From assembly GCF_003205615.1 (NCBI RefSeq), contig NZ_PYBV01000042.1:1-64000 (forward strand): DNA of 64,000 nt, read 5' to 3'. Shown here piece after piece: positions 1-10,948 of the stretch (position 1 is the stretch's first letter; every line of letters begins with the position of its first letter). The notes beneath the pieces are model-generated. The model made no database searches. It was not told where the DNA came from and saw only the letters and a list, made by a program, of their open reading frames with translations. The DNA is from Micromonospora arborensis. GTDB lineage: Bacteria > Actinomycetota > Actinomycetes > Mycobacteriales > Micromonosporaceae. A program made the position numbers and the translations under genes.

Positions 1-2
1 TC

Positions 3-2960
3 CGCTACCGCCGGCCGTACTCGACGCAGTGGGAGGATCTGGAGCTCGACACCGCGCTCGACATGATTGCTGACCGGATGCTCGCGGCGCGCGAGCAGAC
101 CTGGGAGGACGTCGACACGCAGGGTCGGCCGCTCAACCGGACGCTGGGTTTCTCCAGCCTGGGCGGGGCGACGCTGGACAACGAGGAGAACTACCTCATC
201 AAGAAGTTGTTCACCGCGATGGGGGCGCTCCAGATCGAGAACCAGGCCCGTATTTGACACTCCGCCACCGTCCCCGGTCTGGGGGCCAGCTTCGGTCGTG
301 GCGGTGCGACGGATTTCCAGCAGGACATCGCCAACGCTGACGTCATCGTCATCCAGGGTTCGAACATGGCTGAGGCCCATCCGGTGGGCTTCCAGTGGGT
401 CGTGGAGGCCAAGCGTCGTGGGGCGAAGGTCTTCCACGTCGACCCACGGTTCACGCGGACCAGCGCCTTGGCGGACTCGTTCCTGCCGATTCGGGCGGGC
501 ACGGACATCGCGCTGCTCGGTGGGGTGGTGCGCTACATCCTCGACAACGAGTTGGATTTCCGGGAGTACGTGTTGTCGTACACCAACGCGGCGACGATCG
601 TCAGTGCGGAGTTCAGCGACACCGAGGACGGCGATGGCTTCTTCTCCGGGTTCGACCCGGAGACCGGCACCTACGTGCAGGACAGCTGGCAGTACGAGGG
701 GCACGAGGGCTCGTCGGGCAGTGGGCACACCGCCCAGGAGCGGGACAGCGCCGCGGGGTTGACGCACGAGTCGCACGGCGCGCAGGTGGCCGGGCAGACC
801 CGGCGTGACGAGACGTTGCAGCATCCGCGGTGCGTCTACCAGATCCTCAAGCGGCACTTCTCCCGCTACACGCCCGAGATGGTGGAACGGGTCTGCGGGA
901 TCCCGCAGGAGAAGTTCCTGGAGTTGGCGCAGGCCTGGACGGAGAACTCCGGCCGGGAACGCACCGGCATGCTGATCTACTCGGTGGGTTGGACGCAGCA
1001 CAGTGTGGGTGTGCAGTACATCCGTACCGGGGCGATCATCCAGTTGTTGCTGGGCAACATGGGCCGCCCGGGTGGCGGCATCATGGCGTTGCGTGGGCAC
1101 GCCAGCATCCAGGGCTCGACCGACATTCCGACGCTGTTCAACCTGCTGCCCGGCTATCTGCCGATGCCGCACCACGCCGACCACCCGAGCTTCGACGAGT
1201 GGGTGGACAGCATCCGGCACCCGGGGCAGAAGGGCTTCTGGGGCAACGCGCGGTCGTTCGCTGCCAGCCTGCTCAAGGCGTACTGGGGTGCTGCGGCGAC
1301 ACCGGAGAACGACTACTGCTACGGCTACCTGCCCCGACTGACCGGTGATCACGGCACGTACCAGCAGGTGCTCAACATGATCGACGGGAAGATCAAGGGG
1401 TACTTCCTGTTGGGCCAGAACCCGGCGGTCGGGTCGGCGCACGGTCGGGCGCAGCGGCTCGGCATGGCCAACCTCGACTGGCTGGTCGTCCGGGACCTGT
1501 TCGAGATCGAGAGCGCCACGTTCTGGAAGAACGGCCCCGAGGTGGCCACCGGTGAGATCGTGCCGGAGGAGTGTCGTACCGAGGTGTTCTTCCTGCCCGC
1601 TGCCTCCCATGTGGAGAAGGAGGGCACGTTCACCCAGACGCAGCGTCTGTTGCAGTGGCGGGAGAAGGCCGTCGAGCCGCCGGGCGACGCCCGCTCCGAG
1701 TTGTGGTTCTTCTATCACCTGGGGCGCAAACTGCGGGAGAAGCTGGCCGGCTCGACGCTGCCGCGCGACCGGGCGCTGCTCGACCTGACCTGGGACTACC
1801 CCACGCACGGTCCGCACGCGGAGCCGAGCGCCGAGTCGGTCCTGCGTGAGATCAACGGGTACGACGTGGCGACCGGCCGCCCGCTGTCCAGTTTCGCCGA
1901 GGCCCGCGCCGACGGCTCCACCGCGATCGGCTGCTGGATCTACACCGGGGTGTACGCGGACGGTGTGAACCAGGCCGCTCGGCGCAGGTCCCGACACGAG
2001 CAGGACTGGGTGGCCGCCGAGTGGGGCTGGGCCTGGCCGGCGAACCGGCGCATCCTCTACAACCGTGCCTCCGCCGACCCGGACGGCAACCCGTGGAGTG
2101 AACGCAAGCGCTACGTCTGGTGGGATGCGGAGAAGGCCGAGTGGACCGGCTACGACGTGCCGGACTTCGAGAAGACCAAGCCGCCGTCGTACCGGCCGCC
2201 TCCCGGCGCGTCCGGGACGGAGGGCATCGCCGGTGACGACCCGTTCGTGATGCAGGGCGACGGCAAGGGCTGGCTGTACGCGCCCAGTGGTGTCCTGGAC
2301 GGCCCGCTGCCCACCCACTACGAGCCGGTGGAGTCGCCGGTGCGTAACCCGTTCTACGGGCAGCAGGCCAACCCGACCCGCAAGATGTACGCGCATCCGG
2401 TGAACTCGGTGAACCCGAGCCCGCCGGAGGAGCACAGCCAGGTGTTTCCGTATGTGTTCACGGTCAGCCGGCTCACCGAGCATCACACGGCCGGTGGGAT
2501 GAGCCGGACGGTGAGCCCCCTGGCGGAGCTGCAACCGGAGATGTTCGTCGAGGTGTCGCCGGAGTTGGCGGTCGAACGCGGTCTCGACCACCTGGGCTGG
2601 GCTCATCTGGTCACCGCCCGGGCGGCGATCGAGGCGAGGGTGTTGGTCACGGATCGACTCACTCCGTTGCGGGTCGACGACCGGGTCATCCATCAGGTGT
2701 GGTTGCCGTACCACTTTGGTTTCGAGGGTCTGGTGACCGGTGATTCGGCGAACGACCTGTTCGGGATCAGCCTCGACCCGAACGTGCTGATCCAGGAGAG
2801 CAAGGTCGGCACCTGCGACGTCCGGCCGGGCCGACGCCCGAGGGGACGTGACCTGCTCGATCTGGTCGCCGACTATCAGCGGCGTGCGGGGATCGTCCCG
2901 GGCCAGCACGCCCCGGCGGTCACCACCGACAGCGTGGGGGAGGAGCACGGTGCTTCCTGA
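3..2960 (+). CDS. fdh: Selenocysteine-containing formate dehydrogenase, catalytic (alpha) subunit, 5' end outside window
   Basis: Molybdopterin oxidoreductase of the formate dehydrogenase N/O type, oxidising formate to CO2. The frame is open from base 3, meets TGA at 255-257 and continues in the same frame to the stop at 2958-2960. The residues after TGA (HSATVPGL, then FGRGG) match the FDH active site, where Sec binds molybdenum (family knowledge), so the TGA is read as Sec. A SECIS-type hairpin follows at once. The N-terminal signal and [4Fe-4S] region lie outside the window. A C-terminal molybdopterin-dinucleotide binding region is expected from family length and position; I did not verify it by motif. 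The iron-sulfur and anchor subunits follow with overlapping ends, so the three are one operon. A standard gene caller would split or truncate this gene. Confidence 0.95.
255..304 (+). promoter_or_regulatory. Sec UGA codon with bacterial SECIS element
   Basis: TGA 255-257 is followed by nested pairing. The outer stem is CCGCCAC (262-268) with GTGGCGG (298-304). The inner stem is CCCC (272-275) with GGGG (281-284), enclosing GGTCT (276-280). In E. coli fdhF the SelB-binding apical loop also carries GGUCU at a similar distance from UGA (established knowledge). The structure should bind SelB made by the selB gene about 6 kb downstream. The pairing was read by eye and not folded by program. Confidence 0.85.
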
Positions 2961-3879
2961 CCCGAACAGCCTGTACGGGCCGCTCGATCCGGCGCCCGAC
3001 GCCGGTTACGAGGACGCCCCGCCGCGGATGGGGTTCTTCACCGACACCAGCGTCTGCATCGGCTGCAAAGCCTGCGAGGTCGCCTGCAAGGAGTGGAACG
3101 GCGTCCCGCAGAGCGGGCTCGACCTGCTCGGGATGTCGTACGACAACACCGGGGCGTTGACCGCGAACTCGTGGCGGCACGTCGCGTTCGTGGAGCAACC
3201 CCGCCCGGCGGACGTGCTCGGTGCGCCGGTCGCCGACGGCGCGGGCCCGCAGTTCCTCGGTATGCCGGGGTCGCAGCCGCCGGGTCGGGGGTCGGGTGCG
3301 GAGGATCGCACGGACTTCCGCTGGTTGATGATGTCGGACGTGTGCAAGCACTGCACGCATGCGGCCTGCCTGGACGTGTGCCCGACGGGTTCGCTGTTCC
3401 GCACCGAGTTCGGGACGGTGGTGGTGCAGGAGGACATCTGCAACGGGTGCGGTTACTGCATTTCCGCCTGCCCGTACGGGGTGATCGACCAACGCAAGGA
3501 CGATGGCCGGGCGTGGAAGTGCACCCTCTGCTACGACCGGTTGGGTGCGGGGCAGACGCCGGCGTGTGCGCAGGCGTGCCCCACCGAGTCGATCCAGTAC
3601 GGGCCCCTAGAGGAGTTGCGGGAGCGGGCGGCGGCGCGGGTGGCGACGTTGCACGAGCGGGGTGTTCCCGAGGCACGCCTGTACGGTCACGACCCGAACG
3701 ACGGGGTCGGCGGCGACGGCGCGTTCTTCCTGCTGTTGGACGAGCCCGAGGTGTACGGGCTGCCACCCGACCCGGTCGTGACCACCCGCGACCTGCCGAA
3801 GATGTGGAAACGCGCCGGCCTCGCCGCCCTGGCCATGGCGGCGGCGACCGTCGCCGCGTTCGTCGGAGGTTCCTCGTGA
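2950..3879 (+). CDS. Formate dehydrogenase iron-sulfur (beta) subunit
   Basis: Electron-transfer subunit of 309 residues passing electrons from the formate site to the membrane. Four cysteine groups typical of a four-cluster ferredoxin subunit are visible: CIGCKACEVAC, CKHCTHAACLDVC, CNGCGYCISAC, and CTLC with a later CAQAC. The last 25 or so residues are hydrophobic (LAALAMAAATVAAFVGG) and may anchor it. The GTG start at 2950 lies inside the end of the catalytic gene (11-base overlap) and follows a strong GGGGGAGGA Shine-Dalgarno at about 2935. The stop overlaps the next GTG as GTGA, so translation is probably coupled. Confidence 0.93.
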   Translation: MLPDPNSLYGPLDPAPDAGYEDAPPRMGFFTDTSVCIGCKACEVACKEWNGVPQSGLDLLGMSYDNTGALTANSWRHVAFVEQPRPADVLGAPVADGAGPQFLGMPGSQPPGRGSGAEDRTDFRWLMMSDVCKHCTHAACLDVCPTGSLFRTEFGTVVVQEDICNGCGYCISACPYGVIDQRKDDGRAWKCTLCYDRLGAGQTPACAQACPTESIQYGPLEELRERAAARVATLHERGVPEARLYGHDPNDGVGGDGAFFLLLDEPEVYGLPPDPVVTTRDLPKMWKRAGLAALAMAAATVAAFVGGSS

Positions 3880-5042
3880 GTCCAGCTCGACCCCCGGTCG
3901 GTGACCGCTTCCGCCGCTTCCGCGACCGGTTGGCCGCCGAGGGATCCGACCGGCCGGAGGCCCCCCGCCAGGGTGGACCGGCGGGCACCGACGATCAGGC
4001 AGACCTGACCCCACCGCCGCAGCGGACCGCCGAACTCCCCGGCCGGCGGACCGGACGCCGGGGCGGACGTCGCGGCGGCGGCGAGGAACTGCGGGTGCCG
4101 GAGGCGACGTTCACGTCGTACTACGGTCGGCCCATCCTGAAGGCGCCGGTCTGGAAATGGGACATCGCCGCGTACCTGTTCACCGGCGGGCTGGCCGCCG
4201 GTTCGTCGTTGCTCGCGGCGGGTGGGCAGCTCACCGGGCGTCCGGCGCTGCGCCGGGCCGGTCGGGTCACGGCGTTGGCCGCCGTCAGCGCCAGCGCCGT
4301 GTTCCTGGTCAAGGACCTGGGTCGACCGGCGCGGTTCCACCACATGCTGCGGGTGGCCAAGCCGACGTCGCCGATGTCGATGGGCACCTGGATCCTCACC
4401 GCGTACGGGCCGGCGGCCGGTGTCGCCGCGATCGCCGAGGCCGCCGGTCGGCTGCCCCGCCACGGCCGGTTCGGGCTGGTCGGTCGGGCGTTGCCGTCGG
4501 TCGGGCACGCCGCTGGGCTGCTCGCCGCCGGTGCCGCGCCCGCGCTGGCCACGTACACCGGGGTGTTGCTCGCCGACACGGCGGTGCCGTCCTGGCATGA
4601 GGCGTACCCCGAGTTGCCGGTCATCTTCGCGGGCAGCGCGCTGGCCAGCGGCGCCGGCGTCGGTCTGCTCGCCGCGCCGCCGGCTCAGGCCGGGCCGGCC
4701 CGGCGGATGGCGGTGGCCGGCGCGGCCCTGGAGCTGTACGGCACGCACCGGGTGGAGACCCGCCTCGGCCTGCTCAGCGAGCCCTACCGGGTGGGCCGGC
4801 CCGGTCGGCTGCTGCGCGCCGGCCGGCTGCTCACCGTCAGCGGGGTCGCCGGCGCTCTGCTCGGCCGGCGCAGCCGGCTGGTCGGCGCGCTCTCCGGCAC
4901 CGCGCTGCTGGCCGCGTCGGCGGTGACCCGGTTCGGCATCTTCTACGGCGGCGTCGCCTCCGCCCGCGACCCGCGCTACACGGTGGTGCCGCAACGCGAG
5001 CGGGTGAACGCTCGGCGGACCGGGGGCGGATCTGGCGGCTGA
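3876..5042 (+). CDS. nrfD: NrfD/PsrC-type membrane anchor subunit of the formate dehydrogenase
   Basis: Predicted quinone-facing membrane subunit of 388 residues. About 70 polar, arginine- and proline-rich residues precede a conserved entry segment (TSYYGRPILKAPVWKWDIAA) and a series of hydrophobic helices, including AAYLFTGGLAAGSSLLAAGG and later GLLAAGAAPALATYTGVLL. This matches the NrfD/PsrC family that anchors molybdoenzymes and passes electrons to quinone. GTG 3876 overlaps the beta-subunit stop by 4 bases. The position is that of the cytochrome b subunit of E. coli Fdh-N, but this is an NrfD protein with no haem. Linkage to the catalytic subunit is by operon structure. Confidence 0.88.
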   Translation: MSPARPPVGDRFRRFRDRLAAEGSDRPEAPRQGGPAGTDDQADLTPPPQRTAELPGRRTGRRGGRRGGGEELRVPEATFTSYYGRPILKAPVWKWDIAAYLFTGGLAAGSSLLAAGGQLTGRPALRRAGRVTALAAVSASAVFLVKDLGRPARFHHMLRVAKPTSPMSMGTWILTAYGPAAGVAAIAEAAGRLPRHGRFGLVGRALPSVGHAAGLLAAGAAPALATYTGVLLADTAVPSWHEAYPELPVIFAGSALASGAGVGLLAAPPAQAGPARRMAVAGAALELYGTHRVETRLGLLSEPYRVGRPGRLLRAGRLLTVSGVAGALLGRRSRLVGALSGTALLAASAVTRFGIFYGGVASARDPRYTVVPQRERVNARRTGGGSGG

Positions 5043-5080
5043 CTGAGCGGCCACACCGGTGTTGTGATCGAATGTCCGAC

Positions 5081-5176
5081 GGAGGCGTTCAGGAGGCTGG
5101 TGCCCCTCCCGGTCTTCAAAACCGGAGTGGTCCGGGACCCGGGCCAGGCGGGTTCGATTCCCGTCCGTCTCCGCCA
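5081..5176 (+). tRNA. selC: tRNA-Sec (anticodon TCA)
   Basis: The anticodon stem CCGGT/ACCGG encloses the loop CTTCAAA, with anticodon TCA at 5116-5118. The acceptor GGAGGCG pairs with CGTCTCC (one G-U), followed by discriminator G and an encoded CCA (5174-5176). The T arm is GCGGG-TTCGATT-CCCGT, and there is a long variable arm around 5126-5147. At about 96 nt it is much longer than ordinary tRNAs, as expected for tRNA-Sec. It sits 38 bases after the anchor-subunit gene and 22 before selA. Confidence 0.95.
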
Positions 5177-5198
5177 AACGTTTGCAGGAGATGACGCG

Positions 5199-6503
<1,305 letters not shown>

Positions 6504-6505
6504 GC

Positions 6506-8290
6506 GTGTTCGTCGTCGCCACCGCCGGGCACGTCGACCACGGCAAGTCGACGCTGGTCCGGGCGTTGACCGGGATGGAACCCGACCGGTGGGCCGAGGA
6601 ACGCCGCCGGGGGATGACCATCGACCTGGGTTTCGCCTGGACGACGCTGCCGTCCGGCGGCACCGTCGCGTTCGTCGACGTGCCCGGGCACGAGCGGTTC
6701 GTGCCGAACATGCTCGCCGGGGTCGGCCCGGTGCCGGCGGCGCTGATCGTGGTGGCCGCCGACGAGGGGTGGATGCCGCAGTCCGCCGAGCACCTGGCCG
6801 CGCTCGACGCGCTCGGTGTCGCGTACGGGCTGCTGGTGGTGACCCGCGCGGACCTGGCCGACCCGGGACCGGCGACGGCCCACGCCCGCGCCGAGATCGC
6901 CGCGACCAGCCTCGGCGCGGTGCAGGCGGTGGCGGTCAGCGGCCTCACCGGCGCGGGCCTGCCGGAGCTGCGTACCGCCCTGGACCGGCTCGCCGCCCGA
7001 CTGCCGGCCCCCGCGGCGCACGACCCGGTCCGGCTCTGGGTCGACCGTAGTTTCACCGTGCGCGGCAGTGGCACCGTCGTCACCGGCACCCTCGGCGCCG
7101 GTCGTCTCCGGGTGGGGGACGAGCTGGAGTTGGCCGGCGCCGACGAACCGGTCCGGGTCCGTGGCCTGCACGCCCTCGGCGAGGCCCAACCGGAGGCCAC
7201 GGCGGTGGCCCGGGTGGCGGTCAACCTGCGCGGTACGCCCCGTGACCGACTCGGTCGTGGCGACGCGCTGCTCACCCCGGGCCGGTTCCACCACACCGAC
7301 CTCGTCGACGTCCGGCTCACCGGCGATCCGGCCGCCGACCTGCCGGCGACGCTCACCCTGCACGTCGGATCGGCGGCGGTGCCGGTACGGGTCCGCCCGC
7401 TCGGCCCGGACACCGTACGCCTGCGGTTGGCTCGCCCGTTGCCGTTGCTGGTGGGCGACCGGGCGCTGCTGCGCGACCCGGGCCGCCACCACGTGGCCGG
7501 TGGGGTGCGCGTGCTGGACGTGGCGCCGCCGCCGCTGGCCCGCCGAGGCGCCGCCGTCGCCCGCGCGCAGGTCCTCGCCGAGTTGGACGGTCGACCGGAC
7601 CTGGCCGGTGAGCTGCGCCGTCGCCGGCTGATCCAGGCCGGCGCGTTGATCCGGATGGGCGTGCCGGTGCCCGCCGCACCGACGGCGGGCGGGGCAGAGA
7701 CCGGCGTGGTGGTGGCCGGCGACTGGCTGGCCGACCCCGCGCACTGGCGGCGACTCGGCGACCAGTTGACCGAGGAGGTCGCCCGTTACACCCGGGACCA
7801 CCCGTTGGAGCCCGGCATGCCGGTGGACGCGCTGCGCCAGCGCCTGGCCCTGCCCGACCGGGTGCTGGTCGAGGCGCTGGTCCGGCCGCCGCTGCGGATG
7901 CACGCCGGGCGGGTCGGTGCGGCGGGCGCCGACGCGCTGCCCGAGCCGGTCGCCCGGGCCGTGCGGCGGGTCCGCGCCGAGTACGGTGACCGCCCGTTTC
8001 GGGCCCCCGAGGCGGACCACCTCGTCGACCTCGGTCTGGGGCCCCGGGAGATCGGAGCGGCCGTGCGGGCCGGCGCCCTGTTGCGGCTGGCCGACAACGT
8101 GGTGCTGCTGCCCGACGCGCTCGACGACGCGGTCCGGGTGTTGGCCGGGCTGCCGCAGCCGTTCACCCTCTCCGCGGCCCGGCAGGCGTTGGACACCACC
8201 CGGCGGGTGGCGGTGCCCCTGCTGGAGTTACTGGACCGGCGGGGCGCGACCCGGCGACTGCCCGACGACGCCCGGATCGTCGTCACCTGA
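6506..8290 (+). CDS. selB: Selenocysteine-specific translation elongation factor
   Basis: Dedicated elongation factor of 594 residues delivering Sec-tRNA(Sec) to UGA codons marked by a SECIS. The N-terminal GTPase has G1 GHVDHGKST, G3 DVPGHE and G4 TRAD, followed by EF-Tu-like barrels (SFTVRGSGTVVTGTL). The C-terminal half has winged-helix-like repeats that in SelB bind the mRNA hairpin (family knowledge). GTG 6506 gives a compact start directly at the GTPase domain. It is probably co-transcribed with selA, and its obvious local client is the FDH message at the start of the window. Confidence 0.94.
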   Translation: MFVVATAGHVDHGKSTLVRALTGMEPDRWAEERRRGMTIDLGFAWTTLPSGGTVAFVDVPGHERFVPNMLAGVGPVPAALIVVAADEGWMPQSAEHLAALDALGVAYGLLVVTRADLADPGPATAHARAEIAATSLGAVQAVAVSGLTGAGLPELRTALDRLAARLPAPAAHDPVRLWVDRSFTVRGSGTVVTGTLGAGRLRVGDELELAGADEPVRVRGLHALGEAQPEATAVARVAVNLRGTPRDRLGRGDALLTPGRFHHTDLVDVRLTGDPAADLPATLTLHVGSAAVPVRVRPLGPDTVRLRLARPLPLLVGDRALLRDPGRHHVAGGVRVLDVAPPPLARRGAAVARAQVLAELDGRPDLAGELRRRRLIQAGALIRMGVPVPAAPTAGGAETGVVVAGDWLADPAHWRRLGDQLTEEVARYTRDHPLEPGMPVDALRQRLALPDRVLVEALVRPPLRMHAGRVGAAGADALPEPVARAVRRVRAEYGDRPFRAPEADHLVDLGLGPREIGAAVRAGALLRLADNVVLLPDALDDAVRVLAGLPQPFTLSAARQALDTTRRVAVPLLELLDRRGATRRLPDDARIVVT

Positions 8291-8317
8291 GCGCGCACGC
8301 ACTCCGGGGCTGACAGG

Positions 8318-9094
8318 GTGGCGTCGGGATGCGACGGTGGGCTGATGGTGGAGGTGACGGCGTCCCGGTCGCGGCCGTTCGGCGGCCGGTGGCGGGAGGT
8401 CGTCCCGGTGGCGCTGCGCTGGGGGCTGCCGCTGCTCTGGGTGCTGTGGGTGCCGCTGGCCTGGTGGGTGGAGCCCCGCGAGTCGACCGAGGCCCAGCTC
8501 GACCGGGATCTCGCGACCGGCCAGGTGGTGGCCTTCCAGCGGGCGTCCGGCTGGGCCGACAACGGCGCGTACTGGGGTGGCCGGCCTCGGCCGCAGTATG
8601 CGACGAACGGCGGGATGGTTGTCTGGACCGTACCGAACGGCCAGAGGCGGTACACCTTCGGTGCACCACCCGCCTCGGACCCGTACCTCGCCGAGCCAGA
8701 CGCGTCGGCGGGCGCCGGGCCGAGCTGGCGGGACACCCAGCTCGCCGCCATTTCGAACACCGGGCCCGCGGACAGCGGCCGCGCGCACCGGATCGGGAAC
8801 GCCGCGGCGCTGCTCGCTGGTGCGCTGACCGTGCTCTGGCTGGGCCGGTTGATCGGCGGTGCGCCGCCGCTGGCCGGCACCCGGTGGTTCTGGTTCTGGG
8901 TCGGTCTCCTGCCGTTCGGGGTGGGTGTGCTGGCCTGGACGTACCGGGAGCTGTGGAGACCACCGCCGGTGCCGGTGCCCGACCGTGGTTCGGGGTGGCG
9001 TGGGGTCGGCTGGCTGATCCTCGCCGCAGTCGGGATCAGCCTGGTGGTGTCCGTTGCCCGCATCGTGTTCGGGACGACGGTGGTGCCGGGCTAA
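8318..9094 (+). CDS. Hypothetical membrane protein
   Basis: I do not recognise the family. Of 258 residues, an N-terminal hydrophobic segment (LRWGLPLLWVLWVPLAWWV) is followed by a soluble stretch of about 100 residues rich in W, G and Y. Three further hydrophobic segments near the C-terminus include IGNAAALLAGALTVLWLG and FWFWVGLLPFGVGVLAW. This suggests a small four-helix membrane protein with an exposed loop. ATG 8345 is an alternative start; neither has a convincing ribosome site. It lies 27 bases after selB but has no evident link to selenium. Confidence 0.6.
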   Translation: MASGCDGGLMVEVTASRSRPFGGRWREVVPVALRWGLPLLWVLWVPLAWWVEPRESTEAQLDRDLATGQVVAFQRASGWADNGAYWGGRPRPQYATNGGMVVWTVPNGQRRYTFGAPPASDPYLAEPDASAGAGPSWRDTQLAAISNTGPADSGRAHRIGNAAALLAGALTVLWLGRLIGGAPPLAGTRWFWFWVGLLPFGVGVLAWTYRELWRPPPVPVPDRGSGWRGVGWLILAAVGISLVVSVARIVFGTTVVPG

Positions 9095-9134
9095 CCCGCC
9101 CCCGGGGCCGGCGGCGGTCACCTACCGTGACGCC

Positions 9135-9332
9135 ATGGACCCTTCGGCGGTCTGGCGGGACCGGCAGCACCGATGGCGGATCGAGGCGTACCGCGCCCCG
9201 GACCTGCGCTTCGCCATCTACGCCACCAGCGGCCCCACCGAATCCGTGCCGCTCTGGCTGTTCGGTATGTCGGCGCTGGCCCGCTGGTTGATGACCCACG
9301 CCATCTCGCTGGACGACCTGGAGGTCGACTGA
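9135..9332 (+). CDS. Small hypothetical protein (65 aa)
   Basis: A 65-residue soluble protein rich in W and R (WRDRQHRWRIEAYRAPDLRF). It has no motif I can assign. The ATG at 9135 gives a compact product; upstream in-frame starts would add only low-complexity sequence. It lies between two membrane-protein genes on the same strand. Codon use looks like that of its neighbours. Confidence 0.5.
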   Translation: MDPSAVWRDRQHRWRIEAYRAPDLRFAIYATSGPTESVPLWLFGMSALARWLMTHAISLDDLEVD

Positions 9333-9405
9333 GCGGGGCCGGAAACGGACCCGGAGCCGGCCGCGCTGCGGTTGAGTGACCAGAGGCGGCGGACGGGGGT
9401 GCGCG

Positions 9406-10683
9406 ATGGGTGGTCAGCTCGGGCAGTTGGCGCTGGTGGCCGTGCTGGTGCTGGTCAACGCCGCGCTCTCCGGCAGTGAGATGGCACTGGTGACGTTGCG
9501 CGAGGGGCAGTTGCGGCAGCTGGGCCGACGGAGCCGGGCCGGTGACCGGTTGGTGCGGCTGTCCCGCGATCCGAACCGGTACCTGGCCACGATTCAGCTC
9601 GGCATCACCCTGGCCGGGTTCCTCGCCTCGGCCGCAGCCGCGGTGTCACTGGCCGGTCCACTGGTCGGGCCGCTGGGCTTCCTCGGCGGTGCGGCCCGTC
9701 CAGCCGCGGTGCTGGTGGTGACCATCCTGCTGACGTTCGTCACCCTGGTACTCGGGGAGTTGGCCCCGAAACGGCTGGCCATGCAGCGGGCGGAGCGCTG
9801 GGCGCTGCTGAGCGCCGGCCCACTGGACCTGCTCGCCCGAGTGTCCCGACCGGCGGTGTGGCTGCTCAGCCGGGCCACCGACGCGGTGGTCCGGTTGGCC
9901 GGCGGTGACCCGCGGGCCAACCGTACGGAGATGACCGAGGAGGAGCTGCGGGAGATGCTGGCCAGCCAGCGTGGTCTGTCGGCCCAGCAGCGGGAAATCC
10001 TGACCGGCGCGTTCGACATCGCCGGTCGGACGTTGCGGGAGATCCTGGTGGCCCGGCGGGACGTGACGACGCTGCCGGCCGGCCTGACCGCGGACGAGGG
10101 GGTGCGGCAGCTCGCGGCCGCCGGGCGGTCCCGCGCTCCCGTCACCGGTTCCGGTGGCCTCGACGAGGTGCTCGGGGTGGTGCACATCCGCGACCTCGTG
10201 CAGGCCGGCACCGCCTCGGTGGGTGAGCGGGTCCGGTCGCCGTTGCTGCTGCCGGTCACCCTGCCGGTCGCCGACGCGCTGCGCCAGCTCCGTCAGGAGC
10301 ATCAGCAACTGGCCCTGGTGGTCGACGAGCACGGCGGCATCGACGGCATGGTCACCATGGAGGACCTGCTGGCCGAGGTGGTCGGCGAGTTGTACGACGA
10401 GACCGACCGCGACGTGCGCGGGGTGATCCGGGAGTCGGACGGGTCCCTGCTGGTGCCGGGTGACTTCCCGTTGCACGACCTGCCCGACCTGGGGGTACGG
10501 CTGAGCTTCCCGTTGTCACGGGACTACACCACGGTGGCGGGGCTGGTGCTGGCGCGGCTGCGGCACCTGCCGGATGAGCCGGGGGAGACGGTGCGGCTGC
10601 CCGGGTTGACCCTGGAGGTGGTGGAGGTCGGCGACCGGGCGGTGCGTCGGGTGCGGCTGCGCGGGTTCACCGCCGACCGCTGA
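9406..10683 (+). CDS. HlyC/CorC family membrane protein (DUF21, CBS pair, CorC domain)
   Basis: Protein of 425 residues. The N-terminal DUF21 region has three or four helices (LALVAVLVLVNAALSGSEMA, TIQLGITLAGFLASAAAAVS, AVLVVTILLTFVTLVLGELA). A CBS-domain pair follows (DVTTLPAGLTADEGVRQL and LALVVDEHGGIDGMVTMEDL). A C-terminal CorC/HlyC ligand domain comes last. Relatives are linked to Mg2+/Co2+ efflux or regulation, though 'hemolysin' names are historical. ATG 9406 places the first helix near the N-terminus; GTG 9376 is a less likely start. Confidence 0.85.
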   Translation: MGGQLGQLALVAVLVLVNAALSGSEMALVTLREGQLRQLGRRSRAGDRLVRLSRDPNRYLATIQLGITLAGFLASAAAAVSLAGPLVGPLGFLGGAARPAAVLVVTILLTFVTLVLGELAPKRLAMQRAERWALLSAGPLDLLARVSRPAVWLLSRATDAVVRLAGGDPRANRTEMTEEELREMLASQRGLSAQQREILTGAFDIAGRTLREILVARRDVTTLPAGLTADEGVRQLAAAGRSRAPVTGSGGLDEVLGVVHIRDLVQAGTASVGERVRSPLLLPVTLPVADALRQLRQEHQQLALVVDEHGGIDGMVTMEDLLAEVVGELYDETDRDVRGVIRESDGSLLVPGDFPLHDLPDLGVRLSFPLSRDYTTVAGLVLARLRHLPDEPGETVRLPGLTLEVVEVGDRAVRRVRLRGFTADR

Positions 10684-10689
10684 CCTCCC

Positions 10690-10726
10690 CCGCAAGAGGG
10701 ACAACCAGCTCAAATGCCCTCTGCGG
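10690..10726 (+). terminator. Probable terminator hairpin after the CorC gene
   Basis: CCGCAAGAGGG (10690-10700) pairs with CCCTCTGCGG (10717-10726), with one bulged A and a 16-nt loop. It starts 7 bases after the stop. There is no T-tract, as is common for actinomycete hairpins. Confidence 0.45.
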
Positions 10727-10745
10727 TGGACGCGGCCCGTTTACG

Positions 10746-10940
10746 GTGCGATACGTGAAGGACCGAGGGTTGCGTACGTTCGTCACGGTGCTGGCCGGCC
10801 TCGCGGTGATCTACTTCGGCAGCGTCGGCCGCAGCCCCGAGGAGGGCCGTGGCATCTCCGGCGGGGTGGTGGTCCTGGCGTTGCTCGCCGCGTTACTGGT
10901 GTGGCACCTGACCCGACCGGGGGACAAGACGGTGAAGTAG
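10746..10940 (+). CDS. Small two-helix membrane protein (64 aa)
   Basis: A 64-residue protein with two hydrophobic segments, FVTVLAGLAVIYFGSV and GVVVLALLAALLVWHL, separated by a short polar turn (RSPEEGRG). Termini are basic. No family is recognised. The GTG at 10746 begins MRYVKDRG. It is convergent with the HhH-GPD gene, with only 8 bases between stops. Confidence 0.5.
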   Translation: MRYVKDRGLRTFVTVLAGLAVIYFGSVGRSPEEGRGISGGVVVLALLAALLVWHLTRPGDKTVK

Positions 10941-10948
10941 GCCGCCCC

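Noticed and set aside
63-366. Two separate genes, or a pseudogene, at the start of the window because of the TGA
   Set aside because: The frame is the same on both sides, the residues match the FDH Sec site, and a SECIS hairpin plus selA, selB and tRNA-Sec are adjacent.
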